Origin: JBNLBS01 sp050303415
GTDB lineage: Bacteria > Pseudomonadota > Gammaproteobacteria > Methylococcales > Methylomonadaceae
DNA length: 64,000 nucleotides
Assembly: GCA_050303415.1 (NCBI GenBank)
Contig: JBNLBS010000006.1
Coordinates: forward strand, 124,001 to 188,000
Reading direction: 5' to 3'
In this document: positions 1-6,899 of the stretch, one piece after another
How positions within the stretch are numbered: position 1 is the stretch's first letter
How the letters are laid out: every line of letters begins with the position of its first letter
Made by a program: the position numbers and the translations under genes
The notes under the pieces: generated by a model
Database searches by the model: none
Told to the model about the DNA's origin: nothing
What the model saw: the letters and a program-made list of their open reading frames with translations, nothing else

Positions 1-80
1 ATCATCTGCAGATGTTTAATATCACCATTTAAAACCGATTTTGCCTGATTAAGTAAATGAGTGATTTGTTTACCAGTCAT
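1..80 (-). CDS. Possible partial ORF at the left edge
   Basis: An open minus-strand frame begins with ATG at position 80 and runs off the window edge (26 codons visible, starting MTGKQITHLL). Its ATG overlaps the TAA stop of the short ORF just upstream, a TAATG arrangement that would allow translational coupling. I do not recognise the product, and too little is visible to assign a family. It could also be the second part of a single gene split by a frameshift. Confidence 0.25.
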   Translation of the reverse strand, partial: MTGKQITHLLNQAKSVLNGDIKHLQM

Positions 81-166
81 TACAGCTGGGTTTTGACTAA
101 ATTCTTTGTCATGCCAGCTGGCATATTGCCGTATTTAATTTTATAAGCAATTGATCTACTTGACAT
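80..166 (-). CDS. Possible 28-residue ORF
   Basis: ATG at 166 is preceded by a good Shine-Dalgarno (GGAGAG, about 5 bases away) and reads 28 codons (MSSRSIAYKIKYGNM...) to a TAA that overlaps the ATG of the next minus-strand ORF. The clear ribosome binding site suggests real translation starts here. The short length suggests either a leader or small protein, or the 5' end of a gene broken by a frameshift. No family recognised. Confidence 0.3.
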   Translation of the reverse strand: MSSRSIAYKIKYGNMPAGMTKNLVKTQL

Positions 167-288
167 TATACTCTCCAGATAATGAAAATATTAATTTAGA
201 CATCTTGCCGTTCGTTCCGGGTTTGTCGAAGAACTTAAATCAAAGCTTCTTTAATATTTATAAAATGTAAGCCATAAAGGCAAGAAGG

Positions 289-3057
289 CTAGTTGGAATA
301 ATCGGTAATAAACTCGGCATCTCGTTTTTCAAAATAGAATTTAACCAGGTTCTGTAAGGCCGGTATATCGATTGGTTTGGTTAAATAATCATCAAAACCT
401 ACTTTTTTTGACATTTTAACCGCTCGATCCGTTGCATCTGCACTCATGGCGATAACAGGTCGGTTTGAATATTTTTCTTTTATCAGCGGGCACAGTTCAT
501 AACCACTCATGCCAGGCATATTAATATCGAGCAGAATCATATCAGGCTTAATATCATCAAGCATATTCATGCCTTTTTGACCATCTTCAGCCAGAAAAAC
601 CTTTATATTTTTAAATTTCTTAAGCACCCTATCCACTATTAGACGGTTAATCTCATCATCATCTACATAAAGTATGGAAAAAGCATGCTTGGAACTAATC
701 TGTGTGATATCAATTGTTTCAACCGGGGAAGTTACCGAGCCTTCAATGTCGAGAACCTGTCCGCTTATTTCAAACCAGAAGGTACTGCCATAACCATCTT
801 GGCTATCTACGCCAATGTGACCATGCATTAATTCGACAAAAGTCTTACTAATCGTCAGTCCTATTCCTGTCCCTTCTATTTGACTGTCTTCCTGATCCAA
901 ACGATCAAATGGAGTAAACAAATGGGCCATTTTATTTTCCGGGATCCCTATGCCGGTATCTCTGACTTCTATACGCCACAGACCTTCAGACAAAAAGCAA
1001 CAATTTAAAGTTATGCTTCCGTTATTTACATTATATTTGACCGCATTGCTTAACAGATTAAGCAGCACTTGCTTTATACGCAGACTATCGCCATTAAGTT
1101 GTACCGTATTAATCAGCTGTCGATCGTAATCAAATACAATCCTCTTTTTTTGCAATTGATGCTTTATGATACTGTGGCAGCTGGTGACAATCTCACTAAA
1201 ATTGACCTCTTCATTGGCTATCGAAATCTTACCGGACTCGACTTTGGCCAAGTCCAGAATATTGTTGATCAATTGCAGCAAATGTTCTCCGGCACCATTA
1301 ATTTCTCTAAGATTTTCTCTTTGTTCCTCTGTCAGGTTATTACCGTCCTGGGTAATTTGAGAGAACCCTAATACTGCATTTAACGGCGTTCTTAACTCGT
1401 GACTCATACTGGCAATAAACTGATCTTTAGCTTTCCCCGCTTTTTTGACCTGTTCATTTGCTTTGATCAAATCAGCATTTTGTTCCTGAAGTTCTACTTT
1501 TGCTTGTTTGATTTCCCGAGTACGCTGTTTAACCAATTCCTCGGTCAACATGTTGCGGCCACTTAGAATTAATAAAGCGATACCGCTTGTTCCGGTAAAT
1601 AAGAAGCCCCCCAACAATATCAGCCAAATAGTCCAGGAAGCATTTTGATTAGCAAAAAACAAACTGGGCAGATATTCGACTATCAGTCTCCTGTCAGCAA
1701 CATCGATGGGTAACTTCAATTCAATTTGAAAGCGGCTCAAGCCGTGAACCGTATTTTCTGGAAAATTATTATAGATAACCTTGTTATCGTCTCTAATCAA
1801 AAAATTAAACAAATTATGTTCGGCCTGAATACTGTTTTGCACAACATCCTTAACGTTGAAGATACTGGCTACAACACCGTCCAGTTCATCGGCATTCTGT
1901 TTGTCAAAGACCGGCGCATAACTGACATAGCCATAATTTTCATCTTTATCCTGAATCAGTTTGATGGGTTCAGAAAAAACTGCTGTTCCTGTATTCTTGG
2001 CTTTATCTATGTTTTTTTTTGCTATCGGATTAGTCGAGATATCATAACCGTATGCTTTTTGATTCTGTGCCCAAGGCTGAATATAAGCAATAGGAAAATA
2101 TTCCTCGCGTTTTTTTGCCGGCATAAGGATGCGATTGTCATCCGGTTCTAAAATTGAGAAATTTGCCCCAATTTTTTGTTCAAATGTAGCTCGTTCTCCA
2201 TCGGCAATCCGAGGAATCCATTCCAGAGCAAACAAACCGGTTCGTCCCTCTGTTAACGGTTTTGTAATCGTATTAAACTCCTCTCTGGAAACATACTCGG
2301 AGCCATCAAATATACCTTTAAGCACCAGACTATCCCGGACAAAAGCAGATATGTTTGACGATAACACGGAATGAAATCGCTCAACAGCCAAATCAAAGTT
2401 TGCTTTATGCTGTTTTCTCTCCTGTACGACTGAATGGGAGAATAACAGATAGGTAAGCGACAGAATAATCAGCAAGGGTAGTACTACGGCTTTTACCCGT
2501 TGATGCCATAATTGTCTTGGTTGAGCAAGAAAAATTAGGATAACCGGGGTGAAAATTAAAATTCCGATACTATCGCCTATCCACCAGGTGGACCATGTCA
2601 AGGCAATCTGATCCAGCGTTATAATGGAGTTAAGCAATAATGTTGTTGCACCAATGCTTGAAGCGACAACCGTACTGACAAAAGCACCGAAAAAAATAAA
2701 TTTAAGAATGGAAACTTCATCCAGAAGCGGATCATCACTGGCAATGTTATTTTTGCGTAGCAACCACAGCCCGAATAAAGCCTGCAGACTTGATCCAATG
2801 GCAATAACAGTCCCCATAATCATGGAGTCTATTATTTTCTCCAGAGTGGAGAAATCCTGAAAGGAATGTATTTGTGCGCACAAGATCCCCACAAACAGAC
2901 CGGGTAATAATTTTCTTCCATAAAGATGGAGCCCCGCCAAAGCAACTCCGGCAGCCGGCCAGATTGGACTGGCACCGATAGGCGATACTGCAACAAAATT
3001 ACCGACAATAGCGGCTAAAAAATAAGCTCCTGCTATTACCAGGTTTTTAACGTACAT
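289..3057 (-). CDS. Hybrid sensor histidine kinase (MASE1-CHASE-HisKA-HATPase-REC)
   Basis: Membrane sensor kinase of a two-component or phosphorelay pathway. The N-terminal roughly 210 residues are a multi-pass MASE1-like sensor (motif SPIGASPIWPAAGVAL). A periplasmic CHASE-like region follows to about residue 450, then a transmembrane helix near 470-490 and a coiled coil. The HisKA box SHELRTPLN places the phospho-accepting His at about 553. The ATPase domain shows NLLSNAVKYN, DTGIGIP and GTGIGL. A C-terminal receiver carries ILYVDDDEIN, the phospho-acceptor Asp near 844 in LLDINMPG, and Lys in LTKPID. All catalytic residues look intact. I chose the ATG at 3057; a TTG 39 bases upstream is in frame but less likely. 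No output regulator is adjacent, so the target is unknown; the ligand of the CHASE region cannot be inferred. Confidence 0.9.
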   Translation of the reverse strand: MYVKNLVIAGAYFLAAIVGNFVAVSPIGASPIWPAAGVALAGLHLYGRKLLPGLFVGILCAQIHSFQDFSTLEKIIDSMIMGTVIAIGSSLQALFGLWLLRKNNIASDDPLLDEVSILKFIFFGAFVSTVVASSIGATTLLLNSIITLDQIALTWSTWWIGDSIGILIFTPVILIFLAQPRQLWHQRVKAVVLPLLIILSLTYLLFSHSVVQERKQHKANFDLAVERFHSVLSSNISAFVRDSLVLKGIFDGSEYVSREEFNTITKPLTEGRTGLFALEWIPRIADGERATFEQKIGANFSILEPDDNRILMPAKKREEYFPIAYIQPWAQNQKAYGYDISTNPIAKKNIDKAKNTGTAVFSEPIKLIQDKDENYGYVSYAPVFDKQNADELDGVVASIFNVKDVVQNSIQAEHNLFNFLIRDDNKVIYNNFPENTVHGLSRFQIELKLPIDVADRRLIVEYLPSLFFANQNASWTIWLILLGGFLFTGTSGIALLILSGRNMLTEELVKQRTREIKQAKVELQEQNADLIKANEQVKKAGKAKDQFIASMSHELRTPLNAVLGFSQITQDGNNLTEEQRENLREINGAGEHLLQLINNILDLAKVESGKISIANEEVNFSEIVTSCHSIIKHQLQKKRIVFDYDRQLINTVQLNGDSLRIKQVLLNLLSNAVKYNVNNGSITLNCCFLSEGLWRIEVRDTGIGIPENKMAHLFTPFDRLDQEDSQIEGTGIGLTISKTFVELMHGHIGVDSQDGYGSTFWFEISGQVLDIEGSVTSPVETIDITQISSKHAFSILYVDDDEINRLIVDRVLKKFKNIKVFLAEDGQKGMNMLDDIKPDMILLDINMPGMSGYELCPLIKEKYSNRPVIAMSADATDRAVKMSKKVGFDDYLTKPIDIPALQNLVKFYFEKRDAEFITDYSN

Positions 3058-3241
3058 AAAACATTCTTTACCACTTAATATCCAGCCCTTATGCAAAAAT
3101 CATCTTATCAAAAAGCCGGCCTTTGCACATGTAAATTTATTAAGTTAAATAAATAGTTACACTCATTTTAATATACGTATAAAAACCTATTTTTCTCCTG
3201 AAACCTTTGATCTTATATAATAAATTTTTAAAAAATATGCC

Positions 3242-3685
3242 TTAATCAATCCTCTCCACATTAAACACAGTTCCTTCCACGCCCGTCACTATAACCTTGG
3301 TCCCCACCGGATTGTCTTCCCCATGTACCCGCCAGAGCGAATCATCAACTTTGATCTTGCCGCGACCATTTTCAATCGCTTCTATTAAGGTAAAAGTCTG
3401 TCCGATATAGCGGTTTGTGCGTTTATTCAGTAACGGCTGGTCAGACTCGGTCGGATGTTTTTTGACATAAACCTTCCAGATAATAATTGAAATAATCGAC
3501 AATACGGAAAATAGAAACAACTGTACTTCCACACTGGTTGCCGGCACCAGTAGTAACAGACAACCGGTAACAAAACCGGAGATACCCATCCATAAAAAAA
3601 AGAAACCGGGCGCCAGAATTTCGATACCCAATAGCAAAACCGCCAGCACCCACCAGTACCAAAACAATATTTCCAGTTCGATCAT
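3242..3685 (-). CDS. NfeD family membrane protein
   Basis: A 147-residue NfeD-like protein. Hydrophobic segments occupy roughly residues 8-75 (short N-terminal helix, then two or three helices), followed by a soluble OB-fold-like C-terminal domain (IGQTFTLIEAIENGRGKIKV ... VVVTGVEGTVF style). It lies 3 bases downstream of the SPFH gene, so the two form an operon. This pairing is a well-known partnership: NfeD proteins work with stomatin/prohibitin-type proteins in inner-membrane domains. It is the short form without the ClpP-like protease domain. Matches E. coli YbbJ in size and context. Confidence 0.88.
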   Translation of the reverse strand: MIELEILFWYWWVLAVLLLGIEILAPGFFFLWMGISGFVTGCLLLLVPATSVEVQLFLFSVLSIISIIIWKVYVKKHPTESDQPLLNKRTNRYIGQTFTLIEAIENGRGKIKVDDSLWRVHGEDNPVGTKVIVTGVEGTVFNVERID

Positions 3686-3688
3686 GGT

Positions 3689-4609
3689 TTAACCTTTTTT
3701 AGCCATGGATTCTTTAACCATTTCGCCAATGCCCCCGATTGACCCAATCAGGCCCGAAGCCTCCAGCGGCATGAAAATCATCTTACTGTTGTCTGCAGAA
3801 GCTATCTCTTTTAATGACTCTACATATTTTTGTGCGACAAAATAATTGATAGCCTGAATATCACCTTTGTCGATCGCTTCGGAAACCATTAAGGTGGCTT
3901 TTGCTTCAGCCTGCGCCAAGCGTTCACGAGCTTCCGCATCCATAAAAGCTGCTTCCTTACGTCCTTCCGCCTCTAATACTGCGGCCCGTTTTTCACCTTC
4001 GGCACGCAAAACTTCGGATTGTCGAGCCCCTTCCGCCTCTAAAATGGAAGCGCGTTTTTCCCGCTCGGCTTTCATTTGTCGGGCCATGGCATCGACCAAG
4101 TCTCTAGGCGGCGCAATATCTTTAATCTCGATACGGGTGACTTTAACACCCCACGGCGCAGTGGCGTCATCCACCACACTCAGCAAGCGTGCATTAATAT
4201 CGTCCCGACGTGATAATAATTCATCCAGGTCCATAGAGCCCATCACGGTACGAATATTGGTCATCACCAGATTTAAAATTGCCCATTCCAGACGGCTGAC
4301 TTCATAGGAAGCCTGTGCTGCATTCATGACCTGGAAAAAGATCACACCATCCACCGTGACCATGGCGTTGTCTTTGGTGATGATTTCCTGAGAGGGGACG
4401 TCCAACACCTGCTCCATCATATTCATTTTGTTACCGATACGATCAATAATCGGTACAATGATGCTTAGGCCTGGGCTTAAGGTATTGGTATATTTACCAA
4501 AGCGTTCGACAGTATATTCCATACCCTGAGGTACCGATTTAACACTCATTACCACCAATAGGATTGCAAAGATAAATAATGCAATGACAAAAACTGTAAA
4601 GCCACTCAT
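3689..4609 (-). CDS. qmcA: SPFH/band 7 stomatin-like protein QmcA
   Basis: A 306-residue inner-membrane SPFH protein. One N-terminal transmembrane helix (about residues 4-24) is followed by the band 7 domain (VPQGMEYTVERFGKY ... LSPGLSIIVPIIDRI) and a long Ala/Glu/Arg-rich coiled coil (about 175-250, repeats of EAEGxR/ERxA). Family members assemble into large ring or cage oligomers that organise membrane microdomains, and QmcA interacts with FtsH in E. coli. Start ATG is supported by AGGAG about 7 bases upstream. Co-transcribed with the following nfeD gene. In E. coli qmcA/ybbJ also lies close to tesA-ybbA-ybbP, as here. Confidence 0.93.
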   Translation of the reverse strand: MSGFTVFVIALFIFAILLVVMSVKSVPQGMEYTVERFGKYTNTLSPGLSIIVPIIDRIGNKMNMMEQVLDVPSQEIITKDNAMVTVDGVIFFQVMNAAQASYEVSRLEWAILNLVMTNIRTVMGSMDLDELLSRRDDINARLLSVVDDATAPWGVKVTRIEIKDIAPPRDLVDAMARQMKAEREKRASILEAEGARQSEVLRAEGEKRAAVLEAEGRKEAAFMDAEARERLAQAEAKATLMVSEAIDKGDIQAINYFVAQKYVESLKEIASADNSKMIFMPLEASGLIGSIGGIGEMVKESMAKKG

Positions 4610-4684
4610 AAGGTCTCCTGATTTTTTTTATTTTCAAAAATTTACAGCAAATTAAACGCTTACTACTAAACTTACAAACGCTTA

Positions 4685-4712
4685 TGATTGTTTTCAAAGT
4701 TGCAAACAATCA
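4685..4712. promoter_or_regulatory. Inverted repeat between divergent qmcA and the 4771 gene
   Basis: TGATTGTTT and AAACAATCA form perfect 9-base arms around a 10-base loop, inside the 161-base divergent intergenic region. A direct repeat AAACGCTTA (4654-4662 and 4676-4684) lies next to it. The position suits an operator acting on either gene, but no binding protein is implied by the sequence alone. Confidence 0.4.
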
Positions 4713-4770
4713 ATGAAAAATTAATAATACGCTTTAAAAAAAATAATTAAACGGTTACAGGTAAAAATTA

Positions 4771-5151
4771 ATGATTTATGCTGCTTTTAATATTGCATTT
4801 TGGACTATTATATTTTTTATAGTGGGTATGATTAAGCCCAAATGGCCGCTGTTTTTCCTTAAACAACCGGATCGTTTTTTAGTGATTATTATTTCCATCG
4901 TTCTGGTAATGATTACTTTAACCTTATACGGTGAAGGTAATCGGCAAAAAAAACTGGAACAACAGAAAACAACTCAGACCAGCGAAGATACAGTCCCGGC
5001 TGTGGACGCCGTGCCGTCTATTGAACCGGCTCCGACGTCTGAAACAAAACCCACCGTTGAAGCCGAACCCAAGGCTGAAACTGTACCCCCGGTCAACGAT
5101 AGCCCTAATCCGGAATCTGTATCTGCGGAAAAACCAGCCGCTGAAAAATAA
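4771..5151 (+). CDS. Small membrane protein with acidic Pro/Thr/Glu tail
   Basis: A 126-residue protein of unknown function. Two hydrophobic helices (about residues 5-22 and 35-53) form an N-terminal hairpin. The remaining 70 residues are low-complexity and rich in Pro, Glu, Thr, Val and Ala, with loosely repeated PxxExxP units (for example PTVEAEPKAETVPP). The tail looks disordered and may be a spacer or a protein-interaction segment. It is divergent from qmcA and convergent with the GlcG-like gene. The AGGT upstream is only a moderate ribosome binding site. No family recognised. Confidence 0.65.
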   Translation: MIYAAFNIAFWTIIFFIVGMIKPKWPLFFLKQPDRFLVIIISIVLVMITLTLYGEGNRQKKLEQQKTTQTSEDTVPAVDAVPSIEPAPTSETKPTVEAEPKAETVPPVNDSPNPESVSAEKPAAEK

Positions 5152-5175
5152 GCCCGTCCTTTTAGCCGATGCCGC

Positions 5176-5604
5176 TCAGGCATCGGCAATTAAGCCCAGT
5201 GCTTGAATTGCTAAAATTGCACAACTTTCATCCTGATCGGATCGGTCACCACTAATTCCCACTGCGCCCAAGACCTGATTACCTGTATCTCTTATCAACA
5301 CCCCACCCGGTACAGGCATTATTTTACCATCAGCCAAACCGACCAGCGCTTCCATAAAATCTTTTCGTTGCGTCGCAATATCAGCCAGGCGTCGCGATGA
5401 CATACCCATATTGATTGCGCCCCAAGCTTTGGCGATAGCAATTTTTTGTCTTAACTCTGTTGCACCGTCTTCTCTTTGCATGGCCTTTAAGTGCCCCGCC
5501 TGATCCAAAACCACTACCGTTAACGGAGCCAGTTTCAATTCCCTGGCCTTTGTAATAGCGATTTGAATAATTTGATTGCTGATATCCAATGTTAAAGACT
5601 GCAT
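5176..5604 (-). CDS. GlcG/HbpS family heme-binding-like protein
   Basis: A 142-residue protein of the GlcG/HbpS family (DUF336). Recognisable segments are VVVLDQAGHLKAMQREDGA near the N-terminus, the helix region around AKAWGAIN, and the glycine-rich VPGGVLIRDTGNQVLGAVGISG toward the end. Relatives bind heme or corrinoid-type ligands, or sit beside glycolate and other oxidation genes; a specific role cannot be set from sequence. No signal peptide is evident. The start ATG has AGAGG upstream. It lies 10 bases after tesA on the same strand, so it is probably co-transcribed with it. Confidence 0.82.
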   Translation of the reverse strand: MQSLTLDISNQIIQIAITKARELKLAPLTVVVLDQAGHLKAMQREDGATELRQKIAIAKAWGAINMGMSSRRLADIATQRKDFMEALVGLADGKIMPVPGGVLIRDTGNQVLGAVGISGDRSDQDESCAILAIQALGLIADA

Positions 5605-5614
5605 TAACTAACCT

Positions 5615-6217
5615 CTATTTAAGTAATGGTAATAAATATGTCTCTATTTTATCCGCAATAATTGATTGTGCCTGGCCATTCGGATGCAAACCGTCTTGTT
5701 GCATCATATTCTCTGCCAAGGCAACATCTTCAAGGATAAACGGTACAAACGGGACATTTTGTTCAACCGATAAGCTTTGATAAATAGTATAGAACATATC
5801 TGTATATCGCTTGCCATAATTCGGTGGAATGCGCATGCTTAATAATAAAACCTGTACACCGGCCATTTTGCTGCGTTGAATGATTTCCCTCAGGTTGGCT
5901 TGAATCACCATAGGCGACAAACCTCGTAGACCATCATTTGCTCCCAGTTCGATTATAATGATATCCGGCTGATGCCGACTTAAGATTGAACTTAGCCGAG
6001 CTAAACCGCCAGCGGTGGTATCGCCGCTAATACTCTCATTAAAGATTTGGTGACGTTGTTTGTCTGTCTCCAGTCTGGTCTGCAGTAAACTGACCCAGCC
6101 TTTTCCGACTTCTATTCCATAGCCGGCACTGATACTATCACCTAATACGACAATAGATTTTGCTAATGCAGTCACGGATACAATTGACATTAACAGTAGA
6201 ACAATAAATTTAATCAT
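5615..6217 (-). CDS. tesA: TesA: multifunctional periplasmic acyl-CoA thioesterase/arylesterase
   Basis: A 200-residue SGNH-hydrolase. A signal peptide covers about the first 19 residues (MIKFIVLLLM ... ALA). The four SGNH blocks are present: GDSIS (Ser28), Gly65 in SISGDTTAGG, GANDG (Asn94), and DGLHP (Asp175, His178). This matches TesA/lysophospholipase L1 esterases that hydrolyse acyl-thioesters and esters in the periplasm. Its ATG overlaps head-to-head with the ATG of the divergent ybbA gene (shared CATG). The tesA/ybbA divergent pairing is the same as in E. coli. No strong Shine-Dalgarno is seen. Confidence 0.92.
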   Translation of the reverse strand: MIKFIVLLLMSIVSVTALAKSIVVLGDSISAGYGIEVGKGWVSLLQTRLETDKQRHQIFNESISGDTTAGGLARLSSILSRHQPDIIIIELGANDGLRGLSPMVIQANLREIIQRSKMAGVQVLLLSMRIPPNYGKRYTDMFYTIYQSLSVEQNVPFVPFILEDVALAENMMQQDGLHPNGQAQSIIADKIETYLLPLLK

Positions 6218-6899
6218 GACTCAAACAGATACCTTGAACGCAATTATAAAAACAGAAAACCTGGGAAAAACTGTAGGCACCGCAGACGGTGATCTACATA
6301 TATTGTCATCAGTTAACCTGACAATCAACTCGGGCGAAAGTCTGGCCATAGTCGGTACATCAGGCTCTGGAAAATCGACATTGCTGGGCCTGTTAGCCGG
6401 TCTTGATACGCCGACTACCGGTTCAATTTATTTAAATCAACACGACTTAACCCAAATGGACGAAGATGGCAGGGCAGCCATGCGTAATCAATATATCGGC
6501 TTTGTGTTTCAGTCATTCCAGCTATTACCGGGGTTAACCGCATTGGAAAATGTAATGCTGCCTTTGGAATTAAGCAATAATAAAAACGCCAAGACTTTAG
6601 CACGCCAGTTACTCGATAGAGTGGGATTAAGTCACCGATTATCCCACACCCCCCAAAAACTGTCAGGAGGCGAACAGCAACGTGTAGCCCTGGCCAGGGC
6701 TTTTGTCACCGAACCCGACATTTTATTTGCCGATGAACCGACCGGTAATCTGGATAAGAAAACCGGTGAACACATTATTGATTTACTGTTCCAATTAAAT
6801 CAGGAAAACAATACGACATTAGTACTCGTTACACATGATCAGGCTCTGGCCAACCGGTGCCAACGCATTATTAAACTGGAGGCTGGTGAAATAGTATGA
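6216..6899 (+). CDS. ybbA: ABC transporter ATP-binding protein YbbA
   Basis: A 227-residue LolD/MacB-type ATPase. Walker A GTSGSGKST at 47-55, Q-loop FVFQSF, signature LSGGEQQ, Walker B ILFADEPTGNLD and switch His in LVTHD are all present. It partners the large FtsX-like permease downstream, with which it overlaps by 4 bases (ATGA). Such systems are thought to act in envelope lipid or lipoprotein processes or the export of toxic compounds; the true substrate of YbbAP is not established. The ATG shares bases with the start of divergent tesA, and no convincing ribosome binding site is present. Confidence 0.92.
   Translation: MTQTDTLNAIIKTENLGKTVGTADGDLHILSSVNLTINSGESLAIVGTSGSGKSTLLGLLAGLDTPTTGSIYLNQHDLTQMDEDGRAAMRNQYIGFVFQSFQLLPGLTALENVMLPLELSNNKNAKTLARQLLDRVGLSHRLSHTPQKLSGGEQQRVALARAFVTEPDILFADEPTGNLDKKTGEHIIDLLFQLNQENNTTLVLVTHDQALANRCQRIIKLEAGEIV

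Noticed and set aside
289..3096. Start of the histidine kinase at the upstream TTG (3096)
   Set aside because: The ATG at 3057 begins the membrane segment directly and is a more usual start; the 13 extra codons are not hydrophobic and the TTG lacks a good ribosome binding site.
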